Assembly (NCBI RefSeq): GCF_029959445.1
Contig: NZ_JASCOR010000001.1
Span: 1 to 64,000 of the forward strand
Length of the DNA stretch: 64,000 nucleotides
Reading direction: 5' to 3'
From: Stenotrophomonas sp. PS02298
GTDB lineage: Bacteria; Pseudomonadota; Gammaproteobacteria; Xanthomonadales; Xanthomonadaceae
Of this stretch, positions 35,056-43,588 are shown in pieces; the stretch's first letter is position 1, and the number at the start of each line of letters is the position of its first letter. The notes beneath the pieces were generated by a model. The model was given only the letters and a program-made list of their open reading frames with translations, had not been told where the DNA came from and ran no database searches. The position numbers were made by a program, and so were the translations under genes.

Positions 35056-35643
35056 ATGACGAAGCAGCTTTCCTCCACCGAGGCCCAGATGACCCTGGGC
35101 CTGGGCAGCGACATTCCAACCGAGCGCCTTTTCTTCGCGGTGATGCCTGATGCGCTCACGGCGGAGCGGGTTGCCGAGTTGGCCGGTGGCCTGCGCGAGG
35201 AACATGGCCTGCTCGGGCATCCGTTGGCGCCGGAGCGCTTGCACGTCACCCTGCATCACCTGGGTGACTACGCAGGCCTGCCTCCGAGCCTGCTGCCCAA
35301 GGTGCGGCAAGCGGCAGCGCGGGTGCGCATGCCCGAGTTCGAGGTCTGCTTTGATCAGGTGGGCAGCTTTGCCGGCAGCGTGAAGAACCCCTTCGTGCTG
35401 CGCAGCGAGTACGGTGCCGAGTTGTTGAACGGCCTGCACGAGGAGCTGGCGCGTTGCCTGCAGGGCGTGGGTGGCAAGCTGGACCCGCGTTTCACCCCGC
35501 ATATGACCCTGTTGTACGACCGCCGTCGTCTGCCGATCCAGCCGGTACAGCCGCTGCGCTGGTTTGTGCGCGAATTCGTGCTGGTACGCAGTTTCCTCGG
35601 CCAGGGCCGTTACCAGATCGAAGGCCGCTGGCAACTGGGCTGA
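35056..35643 (+). CDS. thpR: RNA 2',3'-cyclic phosphodiesterase ThpR
   Basis: 195 residues from ATG 35056; the frame is open upstream but the homology begins here. The 2H-phosphoesterase pair is clear: His63-V-Thr65 (HVTLHHLG) and His149-M-Thr151 (HMTLLYD). The enzyme opens 2',3'-cyclic phosphates on RNA to 2'-phosphates and can ligate tRNA halves in vitro. It may be co-transcribed with the HD phosphohydrolase, which starts 96 bp after its stop. Confidence 0.9.
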   Translation: MTKQLSSTEAQMTLGLGSDIPTERLFFAVMPDALTAERVAELAGGLREEHGLLGHPLAPERLHVTLHHLGDYAGLPPSLLPKVRQAAARVRMPEFEVCFDQVGSFAGSVKNPFVLRSEYGAELLNGLHEELARCLQGVGGKLDPRFTPHMTLLYDRRRLPIQPVQPLRWFVREFVLVRSFLGQGRYQIEGRWQLG

Positions 35644-35739
35644 GCGCGGCGTGGCATGAGTAGCGCAAACGCCTTTCGGCGGAATCCTGCGTTGGATTGC
35701 CGCCACGCGTGTTCCGCCACTTCGTGACAAGATGCAGGC

Positions 35740-36339
35740 ATGAACGACCTGCTGCAGACCCTGCCGCCGCCGCTGTTGGCCGAGCTGAAAACCGCCTACG
35801 CGCAGCCGCCTCGTGCGTATCACAACTTCGGTCATGTGCAGGCGGTGCTGCAGCACTACCGCGATGTCGCCGCTGGCCCGGGCTGGCGGCAGCCGCTGGA
35901 AGTATTGCTCGCGGCGCTCTATCACGACGCGATCTACGAGGCAGGGCGTGGCGACAACGAAGCACGTTCGGCGCAGCTTGCCGCGTCCGGTATTGAACGT
36001 TGGCTGCCGGATGCCGAAGTGGATGTGGCACGGGTGATCGAGCTGATCGAACTGACAGCGCGTCATGGCAGCCTGAGCGGGGACGGGCTGGATGCGGATG
36101 CCGCACTGTTCCTGGACAGCGACATGGCGATCCTGGGGGCGCCGGATGCGGTGTTTGATGCCTATGACCTTGGCATTGCCGAGGAGTACCGGGGCAAGGT
36201 GCCGGGCTTCCTGTTCCGGCTCAACCGGCGGCGTTTCCTGAAAAAGGTGCTGGCGCAGCCGCGTATCTTCTTCAGCGATTTCTTCCATGAGCGTTATGAC
36301 GCTGCGGCACGCGCCAACCTGCGCCGGGTCACGGCCTGA
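35740..36339 (+). CDS. HD-superfamily metal-dependent phosphohydrolase
   Basis: 199 residues. The HD site reads YHNFGH (His28, His32), LYHDAIY (His62, Asp63) and a distal Asp in LFLDSDMAIL, the layout of the predicted HD phosphohydrolase family represented by COG4339. The C-terminal basic segment (LNRRRFLKKVL) is conserved in that group. Substrate unknown; nucleotides or phosphorylated metabolites are typical. Cytoplasmic. Confidence 0.82.
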   Translation: MNDLLQTLPPPLLAELKTAYAQPPRAYHNFGHVQAVLQHYRDVAAGPGWRQPLEVLLAALYHDAIYEAGRGDNEARSAQLAASGIERWLPDAEVDVARVIELIELTARHGSLSGDGLDADAALFLDSDMAILGAPDAVFDAYDLGIAEEYRGKVPGFLFRLNRRRFLKKVLAQPRIFFSDFFHERYDAAARANLRRVTA

Positions 36340-36401
36340 GCGTGCGCTTTGGCTAAAATGCGGTTTGTCCCGATGTCGATAGGACCGCGCCGGCCGCTGC
36401 A

Positions 36402-36599
36402 ATGAACGAACTGCCTGTCCAAGTCCCCGCAAGCCCCGATCCCGATCCGCGCCCGCAGCCGCCGGAAGCCCCCGGCCCGAACGAGTGCTGTGGCAGCGGT
36501 TGTCCACTGTGCGTGCTGGATCTGTATACCGATGAGCTGCTGCTCTACCGGCAGAAGTTGGCCGAGTGGTTGGCGCGTCACCCTGAAGCGCAGGCCTGA
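36402..36599 (+). CDS. Oxidoreductase-like domain small protein
   Basis: 65 residues. The Pro-rich start (PASPDPDPRPQPPEAPGP) leads to NECCGSGCPLCVLDLYTDEL, the four-Cys signature of the oxidoreductase-like N-terminal family (PF09791-type). The Cys pattern suggests metal or redox binding. It follows the HD gene by 62 bp on the same strand. Role unknown. Confidence 0.75.
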   Translation: MNELPVQVPASPDPDPRPQPPEAPGPNECCGSGCPLCVLDLYTDELLLYRQKLAEWLARHPEAQA

Positions 36600-36667
36600 G
36601 GCGGCGCTTCCGGCCCCTTTCACCTGCCATGGGCGTAGGCTTTGCGGCACCGTTGTCGCAGCCTGTA

Positions 36668-36940
36668 ATGGCACCTGCGATGTGGCGGATGTGTGTTCTG
36701 GCATTTGGCTTGTTGGCGGTACCGGCAAGCGCGACGGAGAAGATCAGCGATGGTCGGTTCGAGCAGGTGCCGGTGTTGCTGCCTGGTGTGCCTGTACAGC
36801 ACGTGGTCGTGTGGTTCTGTGATGCTGCGGCCTCCGCGGGATATCAGGCGCGGTTGCAGGCGCGGTTGCAGGCGTTGTGCGATGACGGCGCGATGGTGGT
36901 TGATATCGACACCAGCCATCGCTTCCCTGGGCGGCTGTAG
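36668..36940 (+). pseudogene. Probable truncated AcvB/VirJ-like virulence-factor remnant
   Basis: 90 residues: a signal peptide (MCVLAFGLLAVPASA) and then GRFEQVPVLLPGVPVQHVVVWFCDAA...DDGAMVVDIDTSHRFPG, which resembles only the start of the alpha/beta VirJ/AcvB proteins; the nucleophile part is absent. QARLQARLQA looks like a small internal duplication. After the stop at 36940 no frame continues the family. This reads as a deletion relic; a short secreted protein is the alternative. The match is by recall, so confidence is low. Confidence 0.35.
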
Positions 36941-37076
36941 TGGTTTTGACAGCTGGCTTGCGCTTGGCGCGCGTTGATGATGGCGGCATGTACGCGCTAC
37001 GGCGTTGTCACCGCCTTCAGTCGGCACAGAGACTGGGGCGGACTAGACTTGGCGGCTCAAACGCTGGGGAGTGGGC

Positions 37077-37769
37077 ATGGGCGGTGATTCGAGCAGGGGA
37101 GTTTGGCAATCGGCAACGCTGGCGTTGGCCGTTGTGCTGGCACTGCTGGTGTTTTCGATTGTCGCCATCTGGCTGCAATTCGCGCGTGATGATCTGGACT
37201 GGGCGCGCGCCACCCTCAGTCTGTATCTGCATGGCCCCTATGGGCTTGTACTGCGCAGCGTCTATTGCCTGCTGGCGCTGGCCATCGCCGTGCTTGGCCT
37301 GGTGCTGTACCGGCAAGCGCATGGCAGCGCACGACGCGGCCTGCCGCCCAGTCTGTTCGCCGTGGCCGGGCTTGGTTTGGCTACGGTGGCGATAGGCGAC
37401 AGCTGGCTGCCGCAGTTCGCACCATTGCTGGCGCCGCTGATTCATGGTTTGGCGGCCCAGACCGCCTTCCTGTGCGTGACCGTGGCGATGCTGCTGCAGG
37501 CCTGGTGCTTCGGTCGTGATGCGCATTGGCGTCGACTGTATTGGTTGACCTGGGGCTGGGCATGGCTGGCCTTCGCGGGGCTTTGGCTGCATGTGCTGTG
37601 GCGTGGCAGCCCGCGCGGACTGGGGCAGAAGCTGGTGATTGCGGTCGTGGTGGGCTGGCTGCTGTTGGTGGCGCTCGCATCGTGGCGTCGTTCACGCAAA
37701 GAAACGCCTGAAACTTCCACTTGCCGTCACAATGGCGGCTACATCCACAACACGGAGTCACCCCCATGA
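37077..37769 (+). CDS. DUF998-like integral membrane protein
   Basis: 230 residues with six membrane segments (about 12-33, 50-75, 85-105, 115-140, 150-170, 180-200) and little else. Spacing and the motif DWARATLSLYLHGPYG fit DUF998-type proteins. The start is ATG 37077; a GTG at 37071 is possible. Its stop overlaps the RidA start by four bases (ATGA), so the two are translationally coupled. Function unknown. Confidence 0.75.
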   Translation: MGGDSSRGVWQSATLALAVVLALLVFSIVAIWLQFARDDLDWARATLSLYLHGPYGLVLRSVYCLLALAIAVLGLVLYRQAHGSARRGLPPSLFAVAGLGLATVAIGDSWLPQFAPLLAPLIHGLAAQTAFLCVTVAMLLQAWCFGRDAHWRRLYWLTWGWAWLAFAGLWLHVLWRGSPRGLGQKLVIAVVVGWLLLVALASWRRSRKETPETSTCRHNGGYIHNTESPP

Positions 37770-38113
37770 TCCAGCGCTTCGATACCGGCCCACGCATGTC
37801 GGAAATGACCATCCACAACGGTGTGGCCTATCTGGCCGGGCAGGTGCCGGAAGACACCAGCGCCGATATCGTTGGCCAGACCGAGCAGGTGCTGAAGGCC
37901 ATCGACGATCTGCTGCGCCTGGCCCCGACCGACAAGACCAAGATCCTGCGCGCCGAGATCTTCCTGGCGGACCTGGCTGACTTCGCGGGCATGAATGAAG
38001 CCTGGGACAAGTGGGTGCCGCAGGGCGCAACGCCGTCGCGCGCCACCGTGCACGCCAAGTTGGCCAATCCGGAATGGAAGATCGAGATCGTGATCACTGC
38101 GGCTGTGCCGTAA
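37766..38113 (+). CDS. RidA/YjgF-family enamine/imine deaminase
   Basis: 115 residues, the typical RidA size. Conserved marks include GVAYLAGQVPED, QTEQVLKAIDDLL, KTKILRAEIFLAD and the PSRATVHAKLANPEWKIEI block, where the Arg corresponds to the one that binds the carboxylate of 2-aminoacrylate-like intermediates. It should hydrolyse reactive enamines from PLP enzymes. GGAG precedes the start. It overlaps the DUF998 gene, an uncommon partner. Confidence 0.88.
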   Translation: MIQRFDTGPRMSEMTIHNGVAYLAGQVPEDTSADIVGQTEQVLKAIDDLLRLAPTDKTKILRAEIFLADLADFAGMNEAWDKWVPQGATPSRATVHAKLANPEWKIEIVITAAVP

Positions 38114-38212
38114 GCGGACTGCATCTACCGCTGGTCTGCCCTGGGTGTGATCGCATCCGGGCAGATCCAGCCTTGAGGCTGGTGATGTCTTTGCAGGGAG
38201 GCAAGGGAAAGG

Positions 38213-38737
38213 ATGAAAAGCCGTCTGTTGTCCGCGCTGTGTTGTGTTCTGGCAGGCATGGCCGCCAGTGTGTCGGTGGCAGCACAGGCGCCGCTGTCGA
38301 AGCTGATCTACGCGCAAGCGCCGGTGCAGCGCATCGAGCCCTTGGAGTACCCGCAGTTCAAGCTGATCGAGGCGGAGCTGCGCAACACGGTACGGCGCCA
38401 TGGTGACCGCAGCGTCCCCAACCGCTTCTGCGCGGTTGGTTACCTGCTCGACCGCGGCACGGTGGAAACGGTGCTGATCTGGGACAACGCGCACTGGTTG
38501 ATCCGCTGGTGGGGCGGTGATGCGCTGGCTACTTCGGAGGAGCGCTACGCGGTATCGGCCTCGTTCTCACCGGTTACCGACCTGCGCACGGATCTGGTCG
38601 AGGACAACCGGTATCCGCTGGGCACGCGCGCGATAGTGCGAGCCGATGCGGAGGCCGTGATTGCGGATTGCCAGGCGTATGGACGGCAGTACACCGTGCC
38701 GCCGCTGGCGCCGAAAGGCGAAGATGATGAGTATTGA
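38213..38737 (+). CDS. Secreted protein of unknown function
   Basis: 174 residues with a Sec signal (LLSALCCVLAGMAASVSVAAQA). The mature part holds two Cys (RFCAVGYLL and ADCQAYG) that could form a disulfide, and the conserved-looking ETVLIWDNAHWLIRWWGGD. It ends in an acidic tail (GEDDEY). GGGAAAGG lies at the start codon. No family recognised. Confidence 0.7.
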   Translation: MKSRLLSALCCVLAGMAASVSVAAQAPLSKLIYAQAPVQRIEPLEYPQFKLIEAELRNTVRRHGDRSVPNRFCAVGYLLDRGTVETVLIWDNAHWLIRWWGGDALATSEERYAVSASFSPVTDLRTDLVEDNRYPLGTRAIVRADAEAVIADCQAYGRQYTVPPLAPKGEDDEY

Positions 38738-38759
38738 GGCCACAACCCTCAATCGATTT

Positions 38760-38909
38760 GTGGGAGCGGCGTAAGCCGCGAAGCTGGCAATGCTTGAGTC
38801 GCAGCGTTCAACATGATCCGGAACAGTTGCGCTTGTTCGGTTTGATGCCAGATATCGGAATTGCTATCTGCTGGGTCTGTACGAGTTTCGCGGCTTACGC
38901 CGCTCCTAC
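38760..38909. repeat. Inverted REP pair overlapping the rnfB 3' end
   Basis: GTGGGAGCGGCGTAAGCCGC at 38760 and its partner GCGGCTTACGCCGCTCCTAC to 38909. Read on the minus strand, the right copy encodes the last codons Val-Gly-Ala-Ala and the TAA stop of rnfB. Confidence 0.85.
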
Positions 38910-39383
38910 AACAGCAGGGGGCGCGACAGCCTGCAGCTCGATGCAATCCACCGGGCAGGGCGGGATGCACAGCTCGCATCCGGTGCACAGGTCGGTCAGC
39001 ACGGTATGCATGTATTTGGCACCGCCGACGATGGCGTCGACCGGGCAGGCCTGGATGCACTTGGTGCAGCCGATGCAGTCGGCTTCGACGATCACCGCGA
39101 CCTGCGCCAGTTTGTGCTCGCCACGGCTGCGGTCGTAGGGAAGGGCCGGAACACCCAGCAGATGAGCCAGTGCGCGCGCGCCAGCGTCGCCACCCGGCGG
39201 GCAGTGATCAATTCCGGCATTGCCAGCGGCCATGGCTTCGGCATAAGGGCGGCAGCCGTCATAGCCGCATTGACCGCATTGGGTCTGCGGCAGCAGCCGG
39301 TCGAGGCGTTCGACCAGCGCAGCCCTTCCTTCTCCCTGCAAGAGAAGGTGGCGCGCAGCGTCGGATGTGGGTTGGGTAATCAT
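38895..39383 (-). CDS. rnfB: RnfB-like iron-sulfur electron transport protein
   Basis: 162 residues. A Fer4-7-like region ([22 protein letters not shown]...CPPGG) supplies one 4Fe-4S cluster, and [16 protein letters not shown] plus [16 protein letters not shown] two more, as in RnfB. The usual N-terminal membrane anchor is missing and no other rnf gene is present, so it may act as a free polyferredoxin rather than in a Rnf pump. The last residues come from a REP element. Family confident; partner unknown. Confidence 0.85.
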   Translation of the reverse strand: MITQPTSDAARHLLLQGEGRAALVERLDRLLPQTQCGQCGYDGCRPYAEAMAAGNAGIDHCPPGGDAGARALAHLLGVPALPYDRSRGEHKLAQVAVIVEADCIGCTKCIQACPVDAIVGGAKYMHTVLTDLCTGCELCIPPCPVDCIELQAVAPPAVVGAA

Positions 39384-39438
39384 TGGGGAGTCCTGCTGTT
39401 CGCCCTCACCCCAAGCCCTGTCCCGGAAGGAGCAGGGC

Positions 39439-40029
39439 TCAGGAAAGGCATTTGCCGCGATACCAACGCTCGTGCGCCAGCGCCAGCATGGCTTTGTCTT
39501 CGCTGCTGTCGCCGTAGGCGTGGATACGTTGGTAGCTGCCCAGATCGAAACGCTTGCGTATCAAGGCGACCTTGCGCGCGCCGCAGTCGCCCTCGGCGTA
39601 GCGGCCGGTGAAGCGGTTGTCCTGCACCTCGAGCCGATTGCAGATCATGTGTAGGTCCTGCCGTTCGCACCAGTGCTGCAGGTACAGGTCGAGCGAGCCG
39701 GACACGACCACCACGGTATGGCCCTGCGTCTTGTGCCACTGGATCTGCTCCAGCATTTCCGGCCGCACCATCTCCGGCAGCTGCTCGCGTGCATAGTCGC
39801 GTGCCATCTGGGTGATCTCACCGGCATGGCGGCCAGTAAACACCTGCGCGGTGACACGGCGGCGGACGCGTTCGGCCGAGATCAATTTCAGCCGGTAGGC
39901 CAGCACCCACGGCCCAACCCGCCACCATCCCTGCGCGCGCTGCTCCGGCGTTGCCACGCGGCGCAGGAACCGGCTGTAGGTGTCACAGACGGTGATGGTG
40001 TGGTCGAAGTCGAAGAGGGCTAGCTGCAT
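39439..40029 (-). CDS. HAD-IB family phosphatase
   Basis: 196 residues from [11 protein letters not shown], with CGGAG upstream; a longer frame exists. HAD motifs: I, FDFDHTIT (Asp7 and Asp9); [30 protein letters not shown] and [11 protein letters not shown]. It belongs to the phosphoserine phosphatase-like HAD-IB group. The substrate could be phosphoserine, a lipid phosphate or another phosphomonoester. It lies 48 bp downstream of metG on the same strand, so likely shares its transcript. Confidence 0.86.
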   Translation of the reverse strand: MQLALFDFDHTITVCDTYSRFLRRVATPEQRAQGWWRVGPWVLAYRLKLISAERVRRRVTAQVFTGRHAGEITQMARDYAREQLPEMVRPEMLEQIQWHKTQGHTVVVVSGSLDLYLQHWCERQDLHMICNRLEVQDNRFTGRYAEGDCGARKVALIRKRFDLGSYQRIHAYGDSSEDKAMLALAHERWYRGKCLS

Positions 40030-40077
40030 GGTCCACTCCGTTCGGGAAGGGTGCGCCCAGGGGCGCACCCGTTGCCA

Positions 40078-42156
40078 TCAACGTACCGGCATGCCCGGCA
40101 ATGCACCGCCGTCGGCATCCAGCAGCGCCAGCGCGCCGCCGTCGAAACCGGCCGACAGGATCATGCCTTCGCTCAGGCCGAAGCGCATCTTGCGCGGGGC
40201 CAGGTTGGCGATGAACACCACGTTGCGGCCGACCAGCGCTTCCGGGTCGGCATAGCTGCCGCGGATGCCAGAGAAGATCTGCCGCTGGCCAAGGTCGCCG
40301 GCATCCAGCAGGAAGCGCAGCAGCTTGTCCGAGCCTTCGACGAAGCCGCACTCCAGCACCTTGCCGATGCGCAGGTCGAGCTTGGCGAAATCGTCGATGC
40401 CGATGTACGCGGAAGCTTCACCGTCGGCCTTGGCTTCGGTCTTCACTTCAACCTTGGCGGGCTTTTCAGCCTTGGCCGGCTTGGCTTCTGCTGCAGGCTG
40501 GGCGGTGAGGGTGTCCTTGGAGGCGTCGGTCATTGCGTCAATCATCTTGGGGTCGATACGGGTGAACAGCGCCACGTAGGCGGCAATGCTGTGTGCGGTC
40601 AGCGGGGTGGTGATGTCGTCCCAGCCGTGGACCGGGGCGTTGAGGAAGCTCTCGGCCTGCAGCGCCGTGGCCGGTAGCACCGGCTTGAGCGCGGTGACCA
40701 GCACGCGGAACAGGTTCAGGCCCTGGGTGCAGACCGCCTGCAGTTCGGCGTCGGCGCCTTCCTGCTTGGCAATCACCCACGGTTTGGTGTCGTCGATGTA
40801 CTTGTTGGCTTCATCGGCCAGCGCCATGGTCAGGCGGATGGCGGCGGCCGCGTCGTTGCGCTCGTAGGCGTCACGAATCGGTGCCAGCGCAGCGATGAAA
40901 CGGTCGTACTGGGCCTGGTCCGGCAGCGCGTCGGCCAGCTTGCCGTCGAAGCGCTTGGCGATGAAACCGGCGCAGCGGCTGGCCAGGTTGACGAATTTGC
41001 CGACCAGATCGGCGTTCACGCGGGCGGTGAAGTCGCTCAGGTTCAGATCGAGATCGTCGACGCCGCCGGAGGACTTGGCGGCGAAGTAATAGCGCAGCGC
41101 TTCCGGCGCCAAACCGGCATCCAGATAGGTGCGGGCCATGATGAAGGTGCCGCGCGACTTGCTCATCTTGGCGCCGTCCACGGTCAGGTAGCCGTTGACG
41201 TGCAGCTTGGTCGGCGTGCGCAGGCCGCTGCCCTTCAGCACCGCCGGCCAGAACAGGCCGTGGAAGTTGACGATGTCCTTGCCGAGGAAGTGGTGCAGCT
41301 CGGTGTTGCTGTCGGCGGCGAGCACGGCGTCGAAGTCGTCGCCGGTCTTGGCGCACAGGTTCTTGAAACTGGACAGGTAGCCGATCGGCGCATCCAGCCA
41401 CACGTAGAAATACTTGCCCGGTGCGCCGGGGATCTCGAAACCGAAGTAGGGCGCATCACGCGAGATGTCCCACGCGCGCAGGCCGCCCTCGGCATCCAGC
41501 CACTCGGCGAGCTTGGCCTTCACGCCCGGCAGGGCCACATCGCCGGCCAGCCATTCGCGCAGGAACTCCTGGAAACGGCCGACTTCGAAGAAGTAATGCT
41601 CCGAATCGCGCATTTCCGGGGTGGCGCCGGACACCACCGACTTCGGCTCGATCAGGTCGGTCGGGCCGTAGGTGGCGCCACAGACTTCGCAGTTGTCGCC
41701 GTATTGGTCGGGCGACTTGCAGTTCGGGCAGGTGCCCTTGATGTAGCGGTCGGGCAGGAACATGCCCTTGGCCGGGTCGTAGAACTGCGCCACCGAACGG
41801 CGGCTGATATGGCCAGCGGCGTCGAGTTTGGCGTACAGCGCCTCGGTCAGCTCGCGGTTGGTGGCCGAGTTGGTCGAGTCGTAGTGGTCGAAATCCACGC
41901 CAAAGGCTGCGAAATCGCGCTCATGGCCTGCCTGGATGTTGGCGATGAAGGTTTCCGGGGTCACCCCGGCCTTCTCCGCGGCCAGCATGATCGGCGTGCC
42001 GTGGGTGTCATCGGCACAGACGTACCAGACCTTCTCGCCCATCATTCGCCGCGCACGCACCCAGATGTCGGCTTGGATGTAACCCACCAGGTGGCCGAGG
42101 TGCAGCGGGCCGTTGGCGTAGGGCAGGGCATTGGTGACTAGGGCGTTGCGGGTCAT
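40078..42156 (-). CDS. metG: Methionyl-tRNA synthetase
   Basis: 692 residues, the long dimeric form. The class I HIGH motif reads HLGH in YANGPLHLGHLVGY. A four-Cys zinc knuckle is at CPNCKSPDQYGDNCEVCG, and KMSKS is in DGAKMSKSRGTF. A Lys/Ala-rich linker (about 555-580) joins the C-terminal tRNA-binding OB domain (about 585-692). It charges tRNA-Met. Followed by the HAD phosphatase and rnfB on the same strand. Confidence 0.97.
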   Translation of the reverse strand: MTRNALVTNALPYANGPLHLGHLVGYIQADIWVRARRMMGEKVWYVCADDTHGTPIMLAAEKAGVTPETFIANIQAGHERDFAAFGVDFDHYDSTNSATNRELTEALYAKLDAAGHISRRSVAQFYDPAKGMFLPDRYIKGTCPNCKSPDQYGDNCEVCGATYGPTDLIEPKSVVSGATPEMRDSEHYFFEVGRFQEFLREWLAGDVALPGVKAKLAEWLDAEGGLRAWDISRDAPYFGFEIPGAPGKYFYVWLDAPIGYLSSFKNLCAKTGDDFDAVLAADSNTELHHFLGKDIVNFHGLFWPAVLKGSGLRTPTKLHVNGYLTVDGAKMSKSRGTFIMARTYLDAGLAPEALRYYFAAKSSGGVDDLDLNLSDFTARVNADLVGKFVNLASRCAGFIAKRFDGKLADALPDQAQYDRFIAALAPIRDAYERNDAAAAIRLTMALADEANKYIDDTKPWVIAKQEGADAELQAVCTQGLNLFRVLVTALKPVLPATALQAESFLNAPVHGWDDITTPLTAHSIAAYVALFTRIDPKMIDAMTDASKDTLTAQPAAEAKPAKAEKPAKVEVKTEAKADGEASAYIGIDDFAKLDLRIGKVLECGFVEGSDKLLRFLLDAGDLGQRQIFSGIRGSYADPEALVGRNVVFIANLAPRKMRFGLSEGMILSAGFDGGALALLDADGGALPGMPVR

Positions 42157-42208
42157 GGCGATGATTTGCGGCAGGGGACCGGGGATTATCGCATGGCCGG
42201 AAAGAAGC

Positions 42209-42228
42209 AGCCCCGGGGGACCGGGGCT
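42209..42228 (-). terminator. Hairpin terminating the DUF2147 gene
   Basis: On the minus strand AGCCCCGG, a short loop, then CCGGGGCT is followed by GCTTCTTTCC, a plausible intrinsic terminator between the DUF2147 and metG genes. The rest of this 232-bp gap holds two more G/C-tract hairpins (about 42268-42310 and 42340-42380) of the CCCCAACCCCTCTCCCG type. Confidence 0.5.
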
Positions 42229-42388
42229 GGGGGCTCGCCAGACAGGGAGCGAAACCTGGGCCTTCCCATCTCCCGTCTACGGGAGAAGGTGCCCCGAAGG
42301 GGCGGATGAGGGGGGCTTTGACTTTGCTCAGCTAGAAGCTTGCCCTCACCCCAACCCCTCTCCCGGAGGGAGAGGGGCTTTGAGCGGC

Positions 42389-42835
42389 TTACTGGTCGCG
42401 CAGCCAGGTCTGGGTGCGGCAGATGAAGGCGATGCAGCCGGACACGTCCAGCTTGCGGCCGTTGTCCACCAAGGCGACCTTGGAGCTGTAGGTCTTGCCC
42501 TTGGCCGGGTCCAGGATGGTGCCGTTGGCCCACTTGTTGGCGCCGTCCGGGCGGACGTTCCAGAGGATGGTCATGCCTTCGATCGGCTTGCCCTTGTTGG
42601 TTCCTTCACATTTGTTGCAGACCGGATGCGGGCCCTGCTCGGACTGCAATACCTGCAGTACCTTGCCGCTGAGGGTGCCATTGGCGGCTTGGCTGATCTC
42701 GACGATGGACTTCACCCGGCCGGTTTCGTCATCGATGGTGCGCCAGCGGCCGGCTGCGCTGTCACTGGCGCTGGCGGAGAAGCCGGCAGCCAGCAGCGGC
42801 AGGGCCAGCAACAGGGTTTTGAAAGTCGTACGCAT
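42389..42835 (-). CDS. Secreted DUF2147-family protein
   Basis: 148 residues with a Sec signal ending SASAS. The mature domain opens AAGRWRTIDDETGRVKSIVEI and has GKVLQVL, CNKCEGTNKGKPIEGMTILW, ILDPAKGKTYSSKV and LDVSGCIAFICRTQTW, the DUF2147 lipocalin-like family of small periplasmic proteins. Four Cys could form two disulfides. Function unknown. The region upstream is the 111-bp repeat array. Confidence 0.85.
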   Translation of the reverse strand: MRTTFKTLLLALPLLAAGFSASASDSAAGRWRTIDDETGRVKSIVEISQAANGTLSGKVLQVLQSEQGPHPVCNKCEGTNKGKPIEGMTILWNVRPDGANKWANGTILDPAKGKTYSSKVALVDNGRKLDVSGCIAFICRTQTWLRDQ

Positions 42836-42945
42836 GAGTCCCCTCCCAGGGTGGGTTTGGTCAGCTGCCGGCGGCGCTGTTACGGGCCGAATGTAACCGC
42901 ATTCGGTCCCGTACGGAATCCGCAGTGCAGCAGATTTTGGAGGAT

Positions 42946-43460
42946 GTAGTGCCGAGCCATGCTCGGCAGGGGCTTTCCCGGCAATGCCTCAAAAGCTGCC
43001 CTCACCCCAACCCCTCTCCCGCCAGCGGGAGAGGGGCTTCAAGCAACGCGAGACTTGTAGTGCCGAGCCATGCTCGGCAGGGGCTTTCCCGGTATTGCCT
43101 CAAAAGCTGCCCTCACCCCAACCCCTCTCCCGCCAGCGGGAGAGGGGCTTCAAGCAAGGCGAGGCTTGTAGTGCCGAGCCATGCTCGGCAGGGGCTTTCC
43201 CGGCAATGCCTCAAAAGCTGCCCTCACCCCAACCCCTCTCCCGCCAGCGGGAGAGGGGCTTCAAGCAAGGCGAGACTTGTAGTGCCGAGCCATGCTCGGC
43301 AGGGGCTTTCCCGGCGATGCCTCAAAAGCTGCCCTCACCCCAACCCCTCTCCCGCCAGCGGGAGAGGGGCTTCAAGCAAGGCGAGGCTTGTAGTGCCGAG
43401 CCATGCTCGGCAGGGGCTTTCCCGGCAATGCTTCAAAAGCTGCCCTTACCCCAACCCCCG
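42946..43460. repeat. Tandem array of a 111-bp composite REP unit
   Basis: Units start at 42946, 43057, 43168, 43279 and 43390, exactly 111 bp apart; the last is partial. Each unit holds a SMAG palindrome (GTAGTGCCGAGCC, ATG, CTCGGCAG), a spacer, then a perfect 12-bp stem CCCCTCTCCCGC/GCGGGAGAGGGG (43011-43036 in unit 1). Units differ at only a few positions (GGCAATG, GGTATTG, GGCGATG; AACGCGAGA, AAGGCGAGG). A further lone hairpin of the second kind lies at 43541-43565. Because 111 is 37 codons, spurious repeat ORFs run through it. Confidence 0.9.
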
Positions 43461-43588
43461 CTCCGCGCCCCAGTCCTTGCGCCAGCGCAAGGCCGTTCAG
43501 AATGGGCACGAACCAGCGGTTCGTAAACGCCCCTCCTTCCCCCCGCCAGCGGGAGAGGGGCTTAAGCCGGGCATCGCTCGCATCTCGC

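Noticed and set aside
42946-43460. CRISPR array
   Set aside because: The whole 111-bp unit is conserved including the parts that would be spacers, the repeats are palindromic REP elements and no cas gene is near.
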